Below are positions 1-5,774 of a stretch of DNA of 7,500 nt, piece after piece. The DNA lies in the NCBI GenBank assembly GCA_014305015.1, contig JACRUB010000188.1, positions 1 to 7,500 of the forward strand, in the 5' to 3' direction. This DNA comes from Vulcanimicrobiota bacterium. GTDB taxonomy: Bacteria > Vulcanimicrobiota > Vulcanimicrobiia > Vulcanimicrobiales > Vulcanimicrobiaceae. The first letter of the stretch is position 1; each line of letters opens with the position of its first letter. Made by a program: the position numbers and the translations under genes. The notes beneath the pieces were generated by a model, which was not told the DNA's origin, searched no databases, and worked only from the letters and a program-made list of their open reading frames with translations.

Positions 1-54
1 TGGAACGGGATTGAATAGTGAGCCGCGAGGGTGAATCCTTTTCGCTAACGGATT

Positions 55-59
55 AGGAG
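55..59 (+). promoter_or_regulatory. Ribosome binding site supporting the TTG start at 69
   Basis: AGGAG, nine bases before TTG 69. It decides this rare start over the in-frame ATG at 108, which has no comparable site and would cut away the conserved N-terminal stretch shared with the second methyltransferase. Confidence 0.55.
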
Positions 60-68
60 CCCGGACCG

Positions 69-888
69 TTGAGCGAAGCATCCGAGTTACGATTCGATCA
101 GAACTCCATGCCGCACGCATATGATGAGTATCTCGTGCCGCGGCTTTACACGCCGTGGGCGCGCAAGCTCCTCGAGACTGCAAAACTCGGCCCCAATCAT
201 CACCTGCTTGACGTCGCCTGTGGGACGGGTGCGGTTGCGCGCTTGGCGGGGCCCGTCGTTGGAATGCGTGGTCGCGTCGTCGCCTGTGATCTCTCCCGCC
301 CGATGCTCGACGCCGCGCGGGCTCATCACCGGTTGCCGACCGCCGCGGGAATCGAGTACTTTGAAGTCGCTGCGGAAGAACTACCGTTTGAAGATCGCAG
401 TTTTCAAGTCGTCACCGTCCAGCACGGTTTACAATATTTCAAACAGCGTGGGCGCGCCGTCGCGCAGATTTCGCGCGTGCTCCAAAAGGGCGGCCGCATC
501 GGTGCATCGATTTGGGGATCGCTCGAGACCTGTCATTTTTGGCACGCACTCGCGATCGCTTTTAAGAAGTCGATTCCACCGCTCAATGAGGAGTTGCTCA
601 AAGCCAATGCTTTTACCGGCGCCGAGGCGCTTGGGGAACTGCTCGAAGCAGTCGGCTTCATCAAGGTTGAGATTCATACGGAGAAGATGCCGATGGTTTT
701 TCGAAGACGGTGTTGCGCAGGCTCTGCAAGCCGTGCGCGGCACACCCTTCGGTCCGAAGATATTCGAGTTGGCTACCATCCGGCACGTGTTCGAAGCGGC
801 GGCGAAACCGGTCTTTGAGCACTTACTCACCGAGCGGGGCGTCGTCTTTGAAATGACCGCACATACCGCGACGGGTGTAAAACCCTAG
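69..888 (+). CDS. Class I SAM-dependent methyltransferase, frameshifted (first of a tandem pair)
   Basis: Probable SAM-dependent methyltransferase of the UbiE/Methyltransf_11 type; substrate unknown. The SAM-binding motif I LLDVACGTGAVAR is at residues 46-58, the acidic loop residue D74 lies in VVACDLS, and LPFEDRSF and RVLQKGGRI follow as motifs II/III. The frame opened at TTG 69 would end at 818 with a nonsense tail. After MPMVF (residue 211) similarity to the neighbouring paralogue continues in the next frame (EDGVAQALQAVRGTPFGP, then FEAAAK), ending at TAG 886-888. Dropping one T from the T5 run at 697-701 restores a protein of about 272 residues, close to the 277 of the paralogue. The TTG start is supported by AGGAG at 55-59, nine bases upstream. 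The break may be a sequencing error, a true pseudogene, or +1 slippage. Family assignment is solid; the specific reaction is not known. Confidence 0.8.
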
Positions 889-969
889 TGCACCTCGACA
901 TGCATGACGAGGCACACTGAGCGGCGAAGGGCATTTTTGTGATTTTAGACCACTCGGGGGCTATGCATT

Positions 970-1803
970 GTGAGCAATAAACACGGGGGCGCATTCGAGT
1001 TTCGCGCGGTCGACGTGACCGGTGCGTATGTCGAGCACCTCATGCCGCGTATCTTCGATCCACTTGCGCTCGTGCTGTTGGATGCAGCGCGTTTTTCGCG
1101 GGGTGAGCGCATGCTCGATGTAGCCAGCGGACCGGGAACGGTCGCGCGCATGGCGACGGAACTGGTCGGTCCCTTCGGACACGTTACCGCCGAAGATATC
1201 AGCGAAGAGATGGACGCCGTCAAGCTCAGCATGCCCGGAAAAAGGAATACGCCACCCGTTGAGTACGACGCGACCGATTCGCAGAAACTACCGTTCGAAG
1301 ATTTCGAATTCGATCTCGTGATCTGCCAGCAGGGCCTTCAGTTTTTCCCGGACAAGCAAGCGGCGCTTGCTGAGATGCATCGCGTCCTCAAGCCGGCCGG
1401 ACGTCTCGCGGTTGCCGTTTGGGCGCAAATCGAACAATGCCCGTATTTCGATGCGATGCATCACGCGCTGCAAGAAACCGTTCCGCCGGAAATTGCGGAC
1501 ATGATTCTCAAACCGTTCGATTTCCCGTTTATGAATGCGCTGACGTTCGAACTCAAGAACGCCGGCTTCTGCGACGTGCACGCCGAGACGGTGTCGCGTC
1601 CATTGATTTTCGAAGAAGGCGTCGAACACGCAATTCGAGCGATGGATGGAACGCCGCTCGCGCCGCACTTAGAGAAACTCCCGCAAGAGCAACGCAACGC
1701 CTTTGAGGCTGCGGCAAAACGGTACTTGCATTCGCTTATCTGGGACGACCGTGTTGAAACAATTATGGTTTCCAATATCGCCGTGGGACACTGCGCTACA
1801 TAA
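970..1803 (+). CDS. Class I SAM-dependent methyltransferase (second of a tandem pair)
   Basis: Intact 277-residue methyltransferase; substrate not identifiable. SAM-binding motif I MLDVASGPGTVAR is at residues 48-60. The acidic ribose-binding region is AEDIS (75-79). LPFEDFEFDLVICQQGLQFF (108-127) and HRVLKPAGRLAVAVW (137-151) are the usual motif II/III block of UbiE/COQ5-like enzymes. The N-terminal YVEHLMPRIFDPLA matches YDEYLVPRLYTPWA of the upstream gene, and the C-terminal halves align too, so the two arose by tandem duplication. The start is GTG 970, with only a weak G-rich stretch (956-960) upstream. The 81-bp gap after the first gene has no convincing terminator, so co-transcription is possible. 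The stop TAA is directly followed by the nth start codon, suggesting translational coupling. No membrane segment or signal peptide is evident, so it is probably cytoplasmic. Confidence 0.88.
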   Translation: MSNKHGGAFEFRAVDVTGAYVEHLMPRIFDPLALVLLDAARFSRGERMLDVASGPGTVARMATELVGPFGHVTAEDISEEMDAVKLSMPGKRNTPPVEYDATDSQKLPFEDFEFDLVICQQGLQFFPDKQAALAEMHRVLKPAGRLAVAVWAQIEQCPYFDAMHHALQETVPPEIADMILKPFDFPFMNALTFELKNAGFCDVHAETVSRPLIFEEGVEHAIRAMDGTPLAPHLEKLPQEQRNAFEAAAKRYLHSLIWDDRVETIMVSNIAVGHCAT

Positions 1804-2523
1804 TTGCCGCGCATTCCTTTCCCCACGAAGAAAGTCACGAAGAAGGTCGCGGACGAAGAACTCGCGATCCTTGAGCGCGCCTATCCCAACGCCGTCACCG
1901 CGCTTCGGTACGCAAGCGCATTCGAGCTGCTAATCGCGGTTGTGCTCTCGGCACAGAACACGGATGCGCGAGTTAATCTCACGACGCCCGTGCTATTCAA
2001 GAAATACCCAACGCCTCAAAAGCTCGCAAAGGCCAAGCAAGAAGACGTCGAGCAGATCATTCGTTCGTGCGGCTTCTTCCGGATGAAAGCAAAAAACATC
2101 ATTGCGGCATCCAAACAGATCGTGGAGAATCATGCCGGCGAAGTGCCGTCCACGCGCGAGGAACTCGAGGCGCTCCCTGGGGTAGGCCGCAAGAGCGCCA
2201 ACGTCGTGCTCTCGGTCGTTTTTGAAGAGGCCGCGTTTGCGGTCGATACGCATGTATTTCGCGTGTCGCACCGCCTGGGCTTAACCACAGGTAAAACGCC
2301 TCGCGACGTAGAGAACGACGTAACCAAACTCGTGCCGCCGGAAAAGTGGAGACATGCGCATCATTGGTTGATTCTGCATGGCCGCGCGATTTGCAAAGCT
2401 CCCGTTCCGAAATGCGGAGAGTGTCCGGTGGCGGCGATTTGTCCAACGCCACCGGTCATCAAGAAGATGAACGCCTTAAAGCGGAATGGGGCCGGGTCCG
2501 TCAAGGTGCGGCGGGCGCGGTAG
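1804..2523 (+). CDS. nth: Endonuclease III, DNA glycosylase/AP lyase
   Basis: Base-excision repair enzyme that removes oxidised pyrimidines and cleaves at abasic sites; cytoplasmic. The HhH-GPD fold is clear: ELLIAVVLSAQNTDARVN at 41-58, and the helix-hairpin-helix LPGVGRKSANVV at 124-135 with catalytic Lys130. Catalytic Asp148 lies in AVDTHVFRV. The [4Fe-4S] ligands Cys197, 204, 207 and 213 have the family spacing C-x6-C-x2-C-x5-C. At 239 residues it is longer than the roughly 211 of E. coli Nth, because of a short Lys-rich N-terminus and a basic tail after the cluster. TTG 1804 is the only plausible start, since the upstream methyltransferase stop is in the same frame and immediately adjacent; no strong ribosome binding site is visible, which fits coupling or reinitiation. 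The last 48 bp overlap the convergent gene on the other strand. Confidence 0.95.
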   Translation: MPRIPFPTKKVTKKVADEELAILERAYPNAVTALRYASAFELLIAVVLSAQNTDARVNLTTPVLFKKYPTPQKLAKAKQEDVEQIIRSCGFFRMKAKNIIAASKQIVENHAGEVPSTREELEALPGVGRKSANVVLSVVFEEAAFAVDTHVFRVSHRLGLTTGKTPRDVENDVTKLVPPEKWRHAHHWLILHGRAICKAPVPKCGECPVAAICPTPPVIKKMNALKRNGAGSVKVRRAR

Positions 2524-2985
2524 TTCAGCATCTTTGACGACGAGCTTTAAGAGCTCAGTCGGAGTGAGTGTTTCACCGTACCCGGCTTCGGTTGAAATTT
2601 TCGAGAGATTCGTAAATGCCGGGACCTCCGCATCCGGATCGAAAGCGTACTCTCCCTCGAGGCCAAGGCCCGTAATTCGTACGAGTTGCTGCACTTCATC
2701 GAGATCCAGCGAAATGCGGTGCTCGCCGAAACGCAAGCGAATGCGCAGCGGTTTTTCTAAACGAATGAACTTCACGCCGTTCTTTCCGAGGATCGAATTC
2801 AGTCGCCGGATGCCGACTTGCAGACTCTTTGCAAAGGCGCTGAGCGCTTCCTCAGCGTCTTCGTAGCGATGTTTGCCCGGCGTGGGCACCGCCGAATCGA
2901 TAGCGCTGCCAAGATCGCGGCGTGCGCGAATACGCATCGCGGCCGCAACGATCGGATTTGGATTTAGGTCTTCCTCACTCGGCAT
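2476..2985 (-). CDS. Conserved-looking hypothetical protein, 169 aa
   Basis: Not recognised. ATG 2985 is chosen over upstream starts because AAAGG lies nine bases before it (2995-2999) and the longer reading would run into the divergent transporter gene. The protein has an acidic, Pro/Asn-containing N-terminus, an Arg-rich stretch MRIRARRD (17-24), and a helical segment YEDAEEALSAFAKSL (41-55). An alternating basic/hydrophobic region with KPLRIRLRFGEHRISLDLD (78-96) looks like beta strands. The C-terminal tail is Pro-rich (PRPPHLDGPGPIPL, 156-169). There are no cysteines, signal peptide or membrane segments, so it is probably a soluble cytoplasmic protein. Its 3' end overlaps nth tail to tail, and its 5' end shares a short intergenic region with the VIT transporter. 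Composition and frame look genuinely coding; function is unknown. Confidence 0.72.
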   Translation of the reverse strand: MPSEEDLNPNPIVAAAMRIRARRDLGSAIDSAVPTPGKHRYEDAEEALSAFAKSLQVGIRRLNSILGKNGVKFIRLEKPLRIRLRFGEHRISLDLDEVQQLVRITGLGLEGEYAFDPDAEVPAFTNLSKISTEAGYGETLTPTELLKLVVKDAELPRPPHLDGPGPIPL

Positions 2986-2994
2986 GTTGGTGAG

Positions 2995-2999
2995 CCTTT
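2995..2999 (-). promoter_or_regulatory. Ribosome binding site deciding the start at 2985
   Basis: AAAGG on the minus strand, nine bases before ATG 2985. It selects this internal Met over the ATG at 3246, from which the product would be 87 residues longer and read antisense through the divergent transporter. Confidence 0.55.
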
Positions 3000-3004
3000 C
3001 GCAA

Positions 3005-3022
3005 TAGGTTGGGAAAAACCTA
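3005..3022. promoter_or_regulatory. Perfect inverted repeat, candidate metal-responsive operator
   Basis: TAGGTT, six bases GGGAAA, then AACCTA form a perfect 6-bp inverted repeat. It lies in the short region between the divergent starts of the hypothetical gene (2985) and the VIT transporter (3028 or 3046). The half-sites match the TAGGTT/AACCTA half-sites of the DtxR/IdeR iron box, but that box has a five-base rather than six-base spacer. The position next to an iron/manganese transporter makes control by a metal-dependent repressor plausible; this is inference. Confidence 0.35.
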
Positions 3023-3027
3023 ACTGG

Positions 3028-3849
3028 TTGTCGTATGTAGCTCACATGAGTGAAGCCGTTCCACCGACCACGCCTGTGGTGGTGGATGTCCCTGGTTGGA
3101 ATCGTGTGAAACCCCGAATTCCCGATACCGCGCAACGCCGCACGCTCGAAAAACAGCGCAGCGTGCGGCAAATCGTCTTTGGCGTTCAGGACGGCATTTT
3201 GACGACTTTGGGCATCGTTACCGGAATCGGTGTTGCCGAAGGGCAACGCTCAACGGTCCTTATTGCCGGAGGCCTAGCACTTCTTGCGGGTGCGCTTTCA
3301 ATGGGCGTCGGCGAATATTTGGGCGGCAAATCCGAGCGCGAGGTCGTGCAAGCTACCATCGATATGGAAAAACGGGAGATGGAAGCAAACCCGCAAGACG
3401 AGTTCACAGAGCAGGTTGCGTACTACAAACTCAAAGGCTTCAGCGCCGATGAAGCGCACATGATCGTCTCGCGGCTGACGCAAAATCCCGAGATTTACTT
3501 GTACGAAATGATGCGCGACGAATTTGGAATCGATCCGCGCGTCGCCGAAGACGACTCGATCAAACCGGCTGTCTCGATGGCTGCCTCGTATGCAGTTGGC
3601 TCGATGGTTCCAATTTTGCCTTATCTCTTCACGGGCACCGCCTGGGTAGCGACGGTAGCCGGTTTGATTCTGGCCGCCCTTGCGCTTTTCGGGATCGGCT
3701 TTTATGCGGCACGCAACAGCGATCGAAATCCATGGATAAAAGGCGCAGAGATCGTAGCGCTCGCGGCTGCGGTTTTTGCCGTGAGCTATGCAGCCGGTCG
3801 CTTTATTCCGCCGCTCTTTGGACACGCGCCGGTCGCCGTGGGCGGTTAG
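3028..3849 (+). CDS. VIT1/CCC1-family iron/manganese transporter
   Basis: Integral membrane transporter of the VIT/CCC1 family, which moves Fe2+ and/or Mn2+ across membranes and usually serves in detoxification or storage. The family N-terminal signature is present as VRQIVFGVQDGILTTLGIVTG (46-66, with Asp55 in TM1). It is followed by VLIAGGLALLAGALSMGVGEYL (TM2). Next is a cytoplasmic Glu/Met-rich helical insert (about 101-175: EREVVQ, MEKREMEANPQDEF, YEMMRDEFG) corresponding to the metal-binding domain of VIT1. Three further hydrophobic segments (about 181-200, 206-227 and 239-260) complete the five-helix fold. The start is either TTG 3028 or, equally likely, ATG 3046; neither has a strong ribosome binding site. 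It is divergent from the hypothetical gene, with an iron-box-like repeat just upstream. No rightward terminator is evident after it. Which metal it carries cannot be told from sequence. Confidence 0.9.
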   Translation: MSYVAHMSEAVPPTTPVVVDVPGWNRVKPRIPDTAQRRTLEKQRSVRQIVFGVQDGILTTLGIVTGIGVAEGQRSTVLIAGGLALLAGALSMGVGEYLGGKSEREVVQATIDMEKREMEANPQDEFTEQVAYYKLKGFSADEAHMIVSRLTQNPEIYLYEMMRDEFGIDPRVAEDDSIKPAVSMAASYAVGSMVPILPYLFTGTAWVATVAGLILAALALFGIGFYAARNSDRNPWIKGAEIVALAAAVFAVSYAAGRFIPPLFGHAPVAVGG

Positions 3850-3857
3850 ACGGGCTC

Positions 3858-3887
3858 AAAAAAAAGCGCGGCGTTTGCACGCCGCGC
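3858..3887 (-). terminator. Rho-independent terminator of the Lys-rich secreted protein gene
   Basis: Read on the minus strand, a perfect 9-bp GC-rich stem (3866-3874 with 3879-3887, four-base loop) is followed directly by eight T residues (complement of A8 at 3858-3865). It lies 28 bases past the stop of the gene ending at 3916. There is no T tract on the plus-strand side, so it mainly serves leftward transcription and is not an obvious terminator for the transporter. Confidence 0.9.
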
Positions 3888-3915
3888 GAATAATAAACGA
3901 GAATAAGGACTAGAC

Positions 3916-4230
3916 TTACTTCTTGGTCTTCTTGGTTGCTTTCATTGCTGCCGGCTTTTTGGCGGCAACTTTCTTGGCGGCAACTTTGCGAGCCATCTTG
4001 GTCTTTTTAGCGGCCTTCTTGGCTGCTTTCTTCTTAGCTACCGGCTTGGTAACTTTTTTAGCAGCGGTCTTTTTGATCGTTGCTTTTTTGGTCGCCTTTT
4101 TGGCCGGAACGGATGCCTTTTTGCTTGCAGTTGCCATTGTCGTGGTCTTAGCTTTCGGTGCGTTTGCAGCGAAGGCCGAGCCCGTCAAAAGGAATGCCGA
4201 AGCAATCATAGATGCGAGAATCTTCTTCAT
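3916..4230 (-). CDS. Secreted Lys/Ala-rich repeat protein (histone H1-like composition)
   Basis: Small 104-residue protein of unknown function. Residues 1-21 are a classical Sec signal peptide: MKK, a hydrophobic core ILASMIASAFLLTG, then a SAFA cleavage site before ANAP. The mature part of 83 residues has 31 Lys and one Arg, with no acidic, aromatic or Cys residues. It is built from short AKK, ATKK and AAKK units like the tails of bacterial histone H1-like proteins. Unlike those nucleoid proteins it should be exported. A role in binding polyanions (extracellular DNA, envelope polymers, polyphosphate) is inference. ATG 4230 has a strong ribosome binding site (AAAGGGGG, 4240-4247, nine bases upstream). 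A strong terminator follows the gene. The low-complexity sequence makes homology assignment unreliable. A cytoplasmic DNA-binding protein is the alternative if the signal is not used. Confidence 0.8.
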   Translation of the reverse strand: MKKILASMIASAFLLTGSAFAANAPKAKTTTMATASKKASVPAKKATKKATIKKTAAKKVTKPVAKKKAAKKAAKKTKMARKVAAKKVAAKKPAAMKATKKTKK

Positions 4231-4262
4231 GAAATAAATCCCCCTTTCCCCAAAAAATTACC

Positions 4263-4281
4263 CTCCGTCTTATAGACGGAG
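4263..4281 (-). terminator. Hairpin upstream of the Lys-rich gene, possible leader terminator
   Basis: Perfect 8-bp stem (CTCCGTCT and AGACGGAG) with a three-base loop. On the minus strand it is followed after five bases by a T6 run, so it resembles an imperfect intrinsic terminator. It sits only 33 bases before the ATG at 4230, between the acyl-CoA dehydrogenase and the Lys-rich gene. It could end read-through from the dehydrogenase or act as an attenuator. The loop also contains a TATAAG that could be a -10 element instead. Confidence 0.35.
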
Positions 4282-4286
4282 AGCCA

Positions 4287-4341
4287 GACGCTCGAGAGAA
4301 ATAAACGAGCGTCACATCCCTATAACGAGGAATGACGCTCG
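4287..4341 (-). repeat. Three mutually complementary 8-mers, alternative hairpins / candidate dehydrogenase terminator
   Basis: GACGCTCG occurs at 4287-4294 and 4334-4341, and its complement CGAGCGTC at 4306-4313. The middle copy can pair with either side, giving two mutually exclusive stems (8 bp, or 9 bp with the flanking A/T pair). Transcription of both flanking genes runs leftward. In that direction the 4306-4341 hairpin is followed by TTTATTT, so it may be the terminator of the acyl-CoA dehydrogenase 50 bases downstream of its stop. The overlapping second stem would disrupt it. Structure is seen; function is inferred. Confidence 0.45.
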
Positions 4342-4390
4342 CAAAGTTCGCTTTGGCGGGGCCGGCCCCTTTTGAATAATTACGCTTGTG

Positions 4391-5572
4391 TTATGTCGAG
4401 CCGTTCGCGGGCGGTTTCCACTTGCCGACTAAGGCTCGCGAGATCACCAGGCGCTGAATCTGCTGGGTGCCCTCGTAGATTTGCGTGATTTTGGCATCGC
4501 GCATCATGCGCTCGACCGGGTACTCCGTGGAGTAGCCGAAGCCGCCAAGGATCTGTACAGCGTCCGTCGTGACGCTCATCGCGACATCGCCGGCCTTGAG
4601 CTTGCACATTGCCGCCCAAAGGCCGACATCCGGCGCGTTTTCATCGCACTTTCGCGCGCATTCGTACACAAGTAAACGCGCGGCCTCAACCTCGGTCTTC
4701 ATGTCTGCGAGCAAAAATCCGACGCCCTGTTGTTGCCCGATCGGCTTACCGAAGGCGACCCGTTCCTTCGCGTAATTTGCCGCATAGTCGAGCGCGCCGG
4801 CGGCGATTCCCAATGCTTGGGCGGCGATACCCGGCCGGGATTTATCGAGAACTTTCATAGCGATCTTGAAGCCTTCGCCTTCGGGACCAAGCAGATTTTC
4901 TGCCGGCACTTCGCAGTCTTCAAAGGAAAGCTCAACGGTGGGTGATCCTCGGATTCCCATTTTTTTCTCTTTTTTGCCGACCTTGAAACCCTTGAAGTCT
5001 TTCTCAACGATGAAGGCGCTAATACCGCCCGGACCCTTCGTGGGATCCGTAACGGCAAAGACGCAGATGACGTCGGCAACGCTGCCGTGTGTGATCCAAA
5101 TCTTCGTTCCGTTGAGAATCCACTTGGCGCCTTTTTTCTCGGCGCGCGTGCGCATCGATCCGGCGGCGTCCGAGCCGCTTCCCGCTTCAGTCAGCGCGTA
5201 GGCGGCAATCCATTCTCCCGAAGCCAATTTTGGAATGTACCTTTTCTTTTGTTCGTCGCTGCCGCCGATCAATATCGGAAGGGCGCCAAGCTCTTGAACC
5301 GCCACGATGAGCGAACTCGAAGCGCATGCCTTCGCAATCTCCTCGACGACCTTTACGTAGGTCACGAACGAGCCGCCGAGACCGCCGTATTCTGCCGGGA
5401 ACGGAATTCCCATCAAATCGTTCTCGGCGAATAATTTCTTGATGTCGTACGCGAACTCGCCTTTTTCGTCGATTTCAGCGGCACGCGGTGCGACTTTTTC
5501 TGAAACAAGCTGACGCACGACCTCGAGGATCATCGCCTCTTCTTCGGACGAAGTATGCGTGGCTACGGCCAT
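4391..5572 (-). CDS. Acyl-CoA dehydrogenase (short/branched-chain type)
   Basis: FAD flavoprotein that forms the trans-2,3 double bond in acyl-CoA esters, the first step of beta-oxidation, passing electrons to an electron-transfer flavoprotein. The 393 residues are typical. The first signature is YALTEAGSGSDAAGSMRTRA (125-144), followed by the beta-domain GIRGSPTVELSFEDCEVP (206-223). KERVAFGKPIGQQQ (269-282) and QILGGFGYSTEYPVERMMRD (340-359) complete the fold. IYEGTQQIQR places the catalytic base at Glu367, the position used by short- and medium-chain enzymes. ATG 5572 is chosen because AGGAG (5580-5584) lies seven bases before it and the protein then starts where the family does; an upstream in-frame ATG would add 48 unrelated residues. 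It is divergent from the SCOT operon, suggesting a shared role in short-chain acyl/ketone metabolism. Butyryl- versus isovaleryl- or other chain specificity cannot be settled here. Confidence 0.95.
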   Translation of the reverse strand: MAVATHTSSEEEAMILEVVRQLVSEKVAPRAAEIDEKGEFAYDIKKLFAENDLMGIPFPAEYGGLGGSFVTYVKVVEEIAKACASSSLIVAVQELGALPILIGGSDEQKKRYIPKLASGEWIAAYALTEAGSGSDAAGSMRTRAEKKGAKWILNGTKIWITHGSVADVICVFAVTDPTKGPGGISAFIVEKDFKGFKVGKKEKKMGIRGSPTVELSFEDCEVPAENLLGPEGEGFKIAMKVLDKSRPGIAAQALGIAAGALDYAANYAKERVAFGKPIGQQQGVGFLLADMKTEVEAARLLVYECARKCDENAPDVGLWAAMCKLKAGDVAMSVTTDAVQILGGFGYSTEYPVERMMRDAKITQIYEGTQQIQRLVISRALVGKWKPPANGST

Positions 5573-5579
5573 ATCGGAA

Positions 5580-5584
5580 CTCCT
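5580..5584 (-). promoter_or_regulatory. Ribosome binding site fixing the acyl-CoA dehydrogenase start
   Basis: AGGAG on the minus strand, seven bases before ATG 5572. It settles the start against the longer in-frame reading from 5716. Confidence 0.75.
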
Positions 5585-5638
5585 GGTTTGGCAAATGGGA
5601 ATGGGAGCTTTCGGCCGGGACAACCGACCGCCCTGGAG

Positions 5639-5644
5639 TATAGT
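5639..5644 (+). promoter_or_regulatory. Candidate -10 element in the divergent region
   Basis: TATAGT with GGGACA 16 bases upstream (5617-5622) resembles a sigma-70 type promoter reading toward scoA. The surrounding AGTATAGT also reads as ACTATACT on the other strand, so it could serve the dehydrogenase. This is a weak match based on sequence alone. Confidence 0.25.
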
Positions 5645-5726
5645 CGAGTTGATGAAAACGCTTTTTCGGCGCGCCCTCGGGGAATCGCGCATGTTTGAAA
5701 ATGTACGGCGCGCCATGGTCGGGGGG

Positions 5727-5764
5727 CCCCAGCTCGGCTGGGGGGCGCGCAGCCCAGCGCGGAG
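5727..5764 (+). promoter_or_regulatory. Alternative hairpins ending at the scoA ribosome binding site
   Basis: CCCCAGC (5727-5733) pairs perfectly with GCTGGGG (5737-5743) over a TCG loop. A second CCCAGC at 5753-5758 can instead pair with GCTGGG (5737-5742). The second stem ends one base before the GCGGAG (5759-5764) that is the likely scoA ribosome binding site. CGCGC (5746-5750) can also pair with GCGCG (5757-5761), which covers its first G. These exclusive folds could tune translation of the SCOT operon. Structures are seen; regulation is inferred. Confidence 0.35.
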
Positions 5765-5774
5765 TGCCTGTTAG

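Noticed and set aside
1..68. End of an upstream gene (WNGIE then TAG at 16-18)
   Set aside because: Only five codons are visible, too few to support a call.
121..888. A separate plus-strand gene beginning at 121
   Set aside because: Its first part is an Arg/Ser-rich shadow of the methyltransferase. Only its last 60 or so codons are real, as the frameshifted continuation of that gene.
888..917. Hairpin after the first methyltransferase (CCTCG/CGAGG with outer GTG/CAC)
   Set aside because: Only five continuous pairs, two mismatches, and no adjacent T run, so it does not qualify as a terminator.
2986..3246. N-terminal extension of the hypothetical gene to ATG 3246
   Set aside because: It would run antisense through the start of the VIT transporter and the candidate operator, and its residues look like shadow sequence. 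ATG 2985 has its own ribosome binding site.
3923..4237. Long hydrophobic plus-strand frame opposite the Lys-rich gene
   Set aside because: It is the mirror of Lys (AAG) and Ala codons, read as Leu/Phe/Ala. The minus frame has a signal peptide, a strong ribosome binding site and a terminator.
5573..5716. 48-residue N-terminal extension of the acyl-CoA dehydrogenase
   Set aside because: Basic, unlike the family N-terminus, and ATG 5572 has a well-placed AGGAG.
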